62,221 nucleotides of DNA, taken from Planctomycetota bacterium. GTDB taxonomy: Bacteria > Planctomycetota > GCA-002687715 > DRQF01. Below the pieces are notes generated by a model, which saw only the letters and a list, made by a program, of their open reading frames with translations, made no database searches and had not been told where the DNA came from. Where the stretch lies: positions 1 through 62,221 of the forward strand of contig JACKGY010000014.1 of assembly GCA_020639295.1 (NCBI GenBank), given 5' to 3'. Of this stretch, positions 62,152 through 62,221 are shown piece by piece. The stretch's first letter is position 1. Each line of letters begins with the position of its first letter. The translations under genes and the position numbers were made by a program.

Positions 62152-62221
62152 GGCCGGCCTCGCGCGGCGCCTCGGGGCGCAGCCGGCGCTGCGCGGTCCT
62201 GCCGGAGCGCCAGCCGCTGGC
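62152..62221. repeat. Partial copy of GC-rich interspersed repeat at window end
   Basis: GCGCGGTCCTGCCGGAGCG followed by CCAGCCGCTGG is the reverse complement of the block at about 14434-14464, and GCAGCCGGCGCTGCGCGGTCC matches the copy at 1-60. The element runs off the window. Confidence 0.75.

Overview
The window is uniformly GC-rich (roughly two thirds to 70 percent by eye), densely coded on both strands, and has no rRNA, tRNA, CRISPR array, phage or transposase gene that I could recognise. A TonB-dependent receptor, YfiR-type periplasmic protein, many Sec signal peptides and lipoboxes, and a fadE-type acyl-CoA dehydrogenase indicate a Gram-negative, diderm, aerobic heterotroph. Large secreted LamG/MAM/PKD proteins with a shared C-terminal module ending in SNA-x-x-hydrophobic, a cytosolic Ser/Thr kinase and several exported peptidases fit a deep-branching Planctomycetota lineage best; Myxococcota or Acidobacteriota cannot be excluded. 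The assignment is inference from family content only.

Layout. 1-4530: copper-site lipoprotein, aminotransferase, and a divergent ECF-like sigma / ZAS anti-sigma pair. 4934-9723: secreted M14 peptidase, GNAT protein, and a redoxin read through an in-frame TGA. 9917-18373: two tandem LamG-MAM secreted paralogues, an EAL-HDOD protein and a secreted trypsin-PKD protein. 18574-22161: esterase, HAD phosphatase, TPMT-like methyltransferase, adenosine deaminase. 22175-30746: fatty-acid oxidation block (thiolase-like, FadJ-like, quinone reductase, FadE) plus Hsp33 and a CoA-binding protein; the thiolase-like and FadJ-like proteins have lost key catalytic residues. 30783-36909: SagB-like oxidoreductase and a hybrid kinase / YfiR / TonB-receptor operon. 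37155-38003: second TGA-interrupted exported protein. 38136-48608 (all minus strand): dihydroorotase, Fpg, lipoprotein, Mog, DPP IV, then a MNIO (DUF692) RiPP operon, then Lon. 48953-62151: large membrane sulfatase-like HEAT protein, S9 peptidase, lipoprotein cyclophilin, third TGA-interrupted thioredoxin, Ser/Thr kinase, SNase-glycosidase fusion, membrane/methyltransferase-like protein.

Two systems stand out. First, 44034-46125 is a compact three-gene operon: a TTG-started, Tat-lipoprotein-like precursor with two 39-residue repeats of six cysteines each, a DUF692 multinuclear iron oxidase, and a DUF2063 partner. This is the architecture of bufferin/methanobactin-type copper-handling RiPPs, here with an apparently lipid-anchored precursor. 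Second, three scattered genes (8719-9723, 37155-38003, 55869-56777) each encode an exported thioredoxin-fold protein with a helical C-terminal tail and one in-frame TGA; in two of them the TGA replaces the first cysteine of the thioredoxin CGPC motif with the same 12-base context TGAGGCCCCTGC. They look like selenoproteins that ordinary gene calling would cut in half. Many other genes here end normally at TGA, so this is not a genome-wide code change.

A GC-rich interspersed repeat family with strong dyad symmetry sits at both window ends and in two intergenic regions (14.2-14.5 kb and 56.9-57.2 kb).
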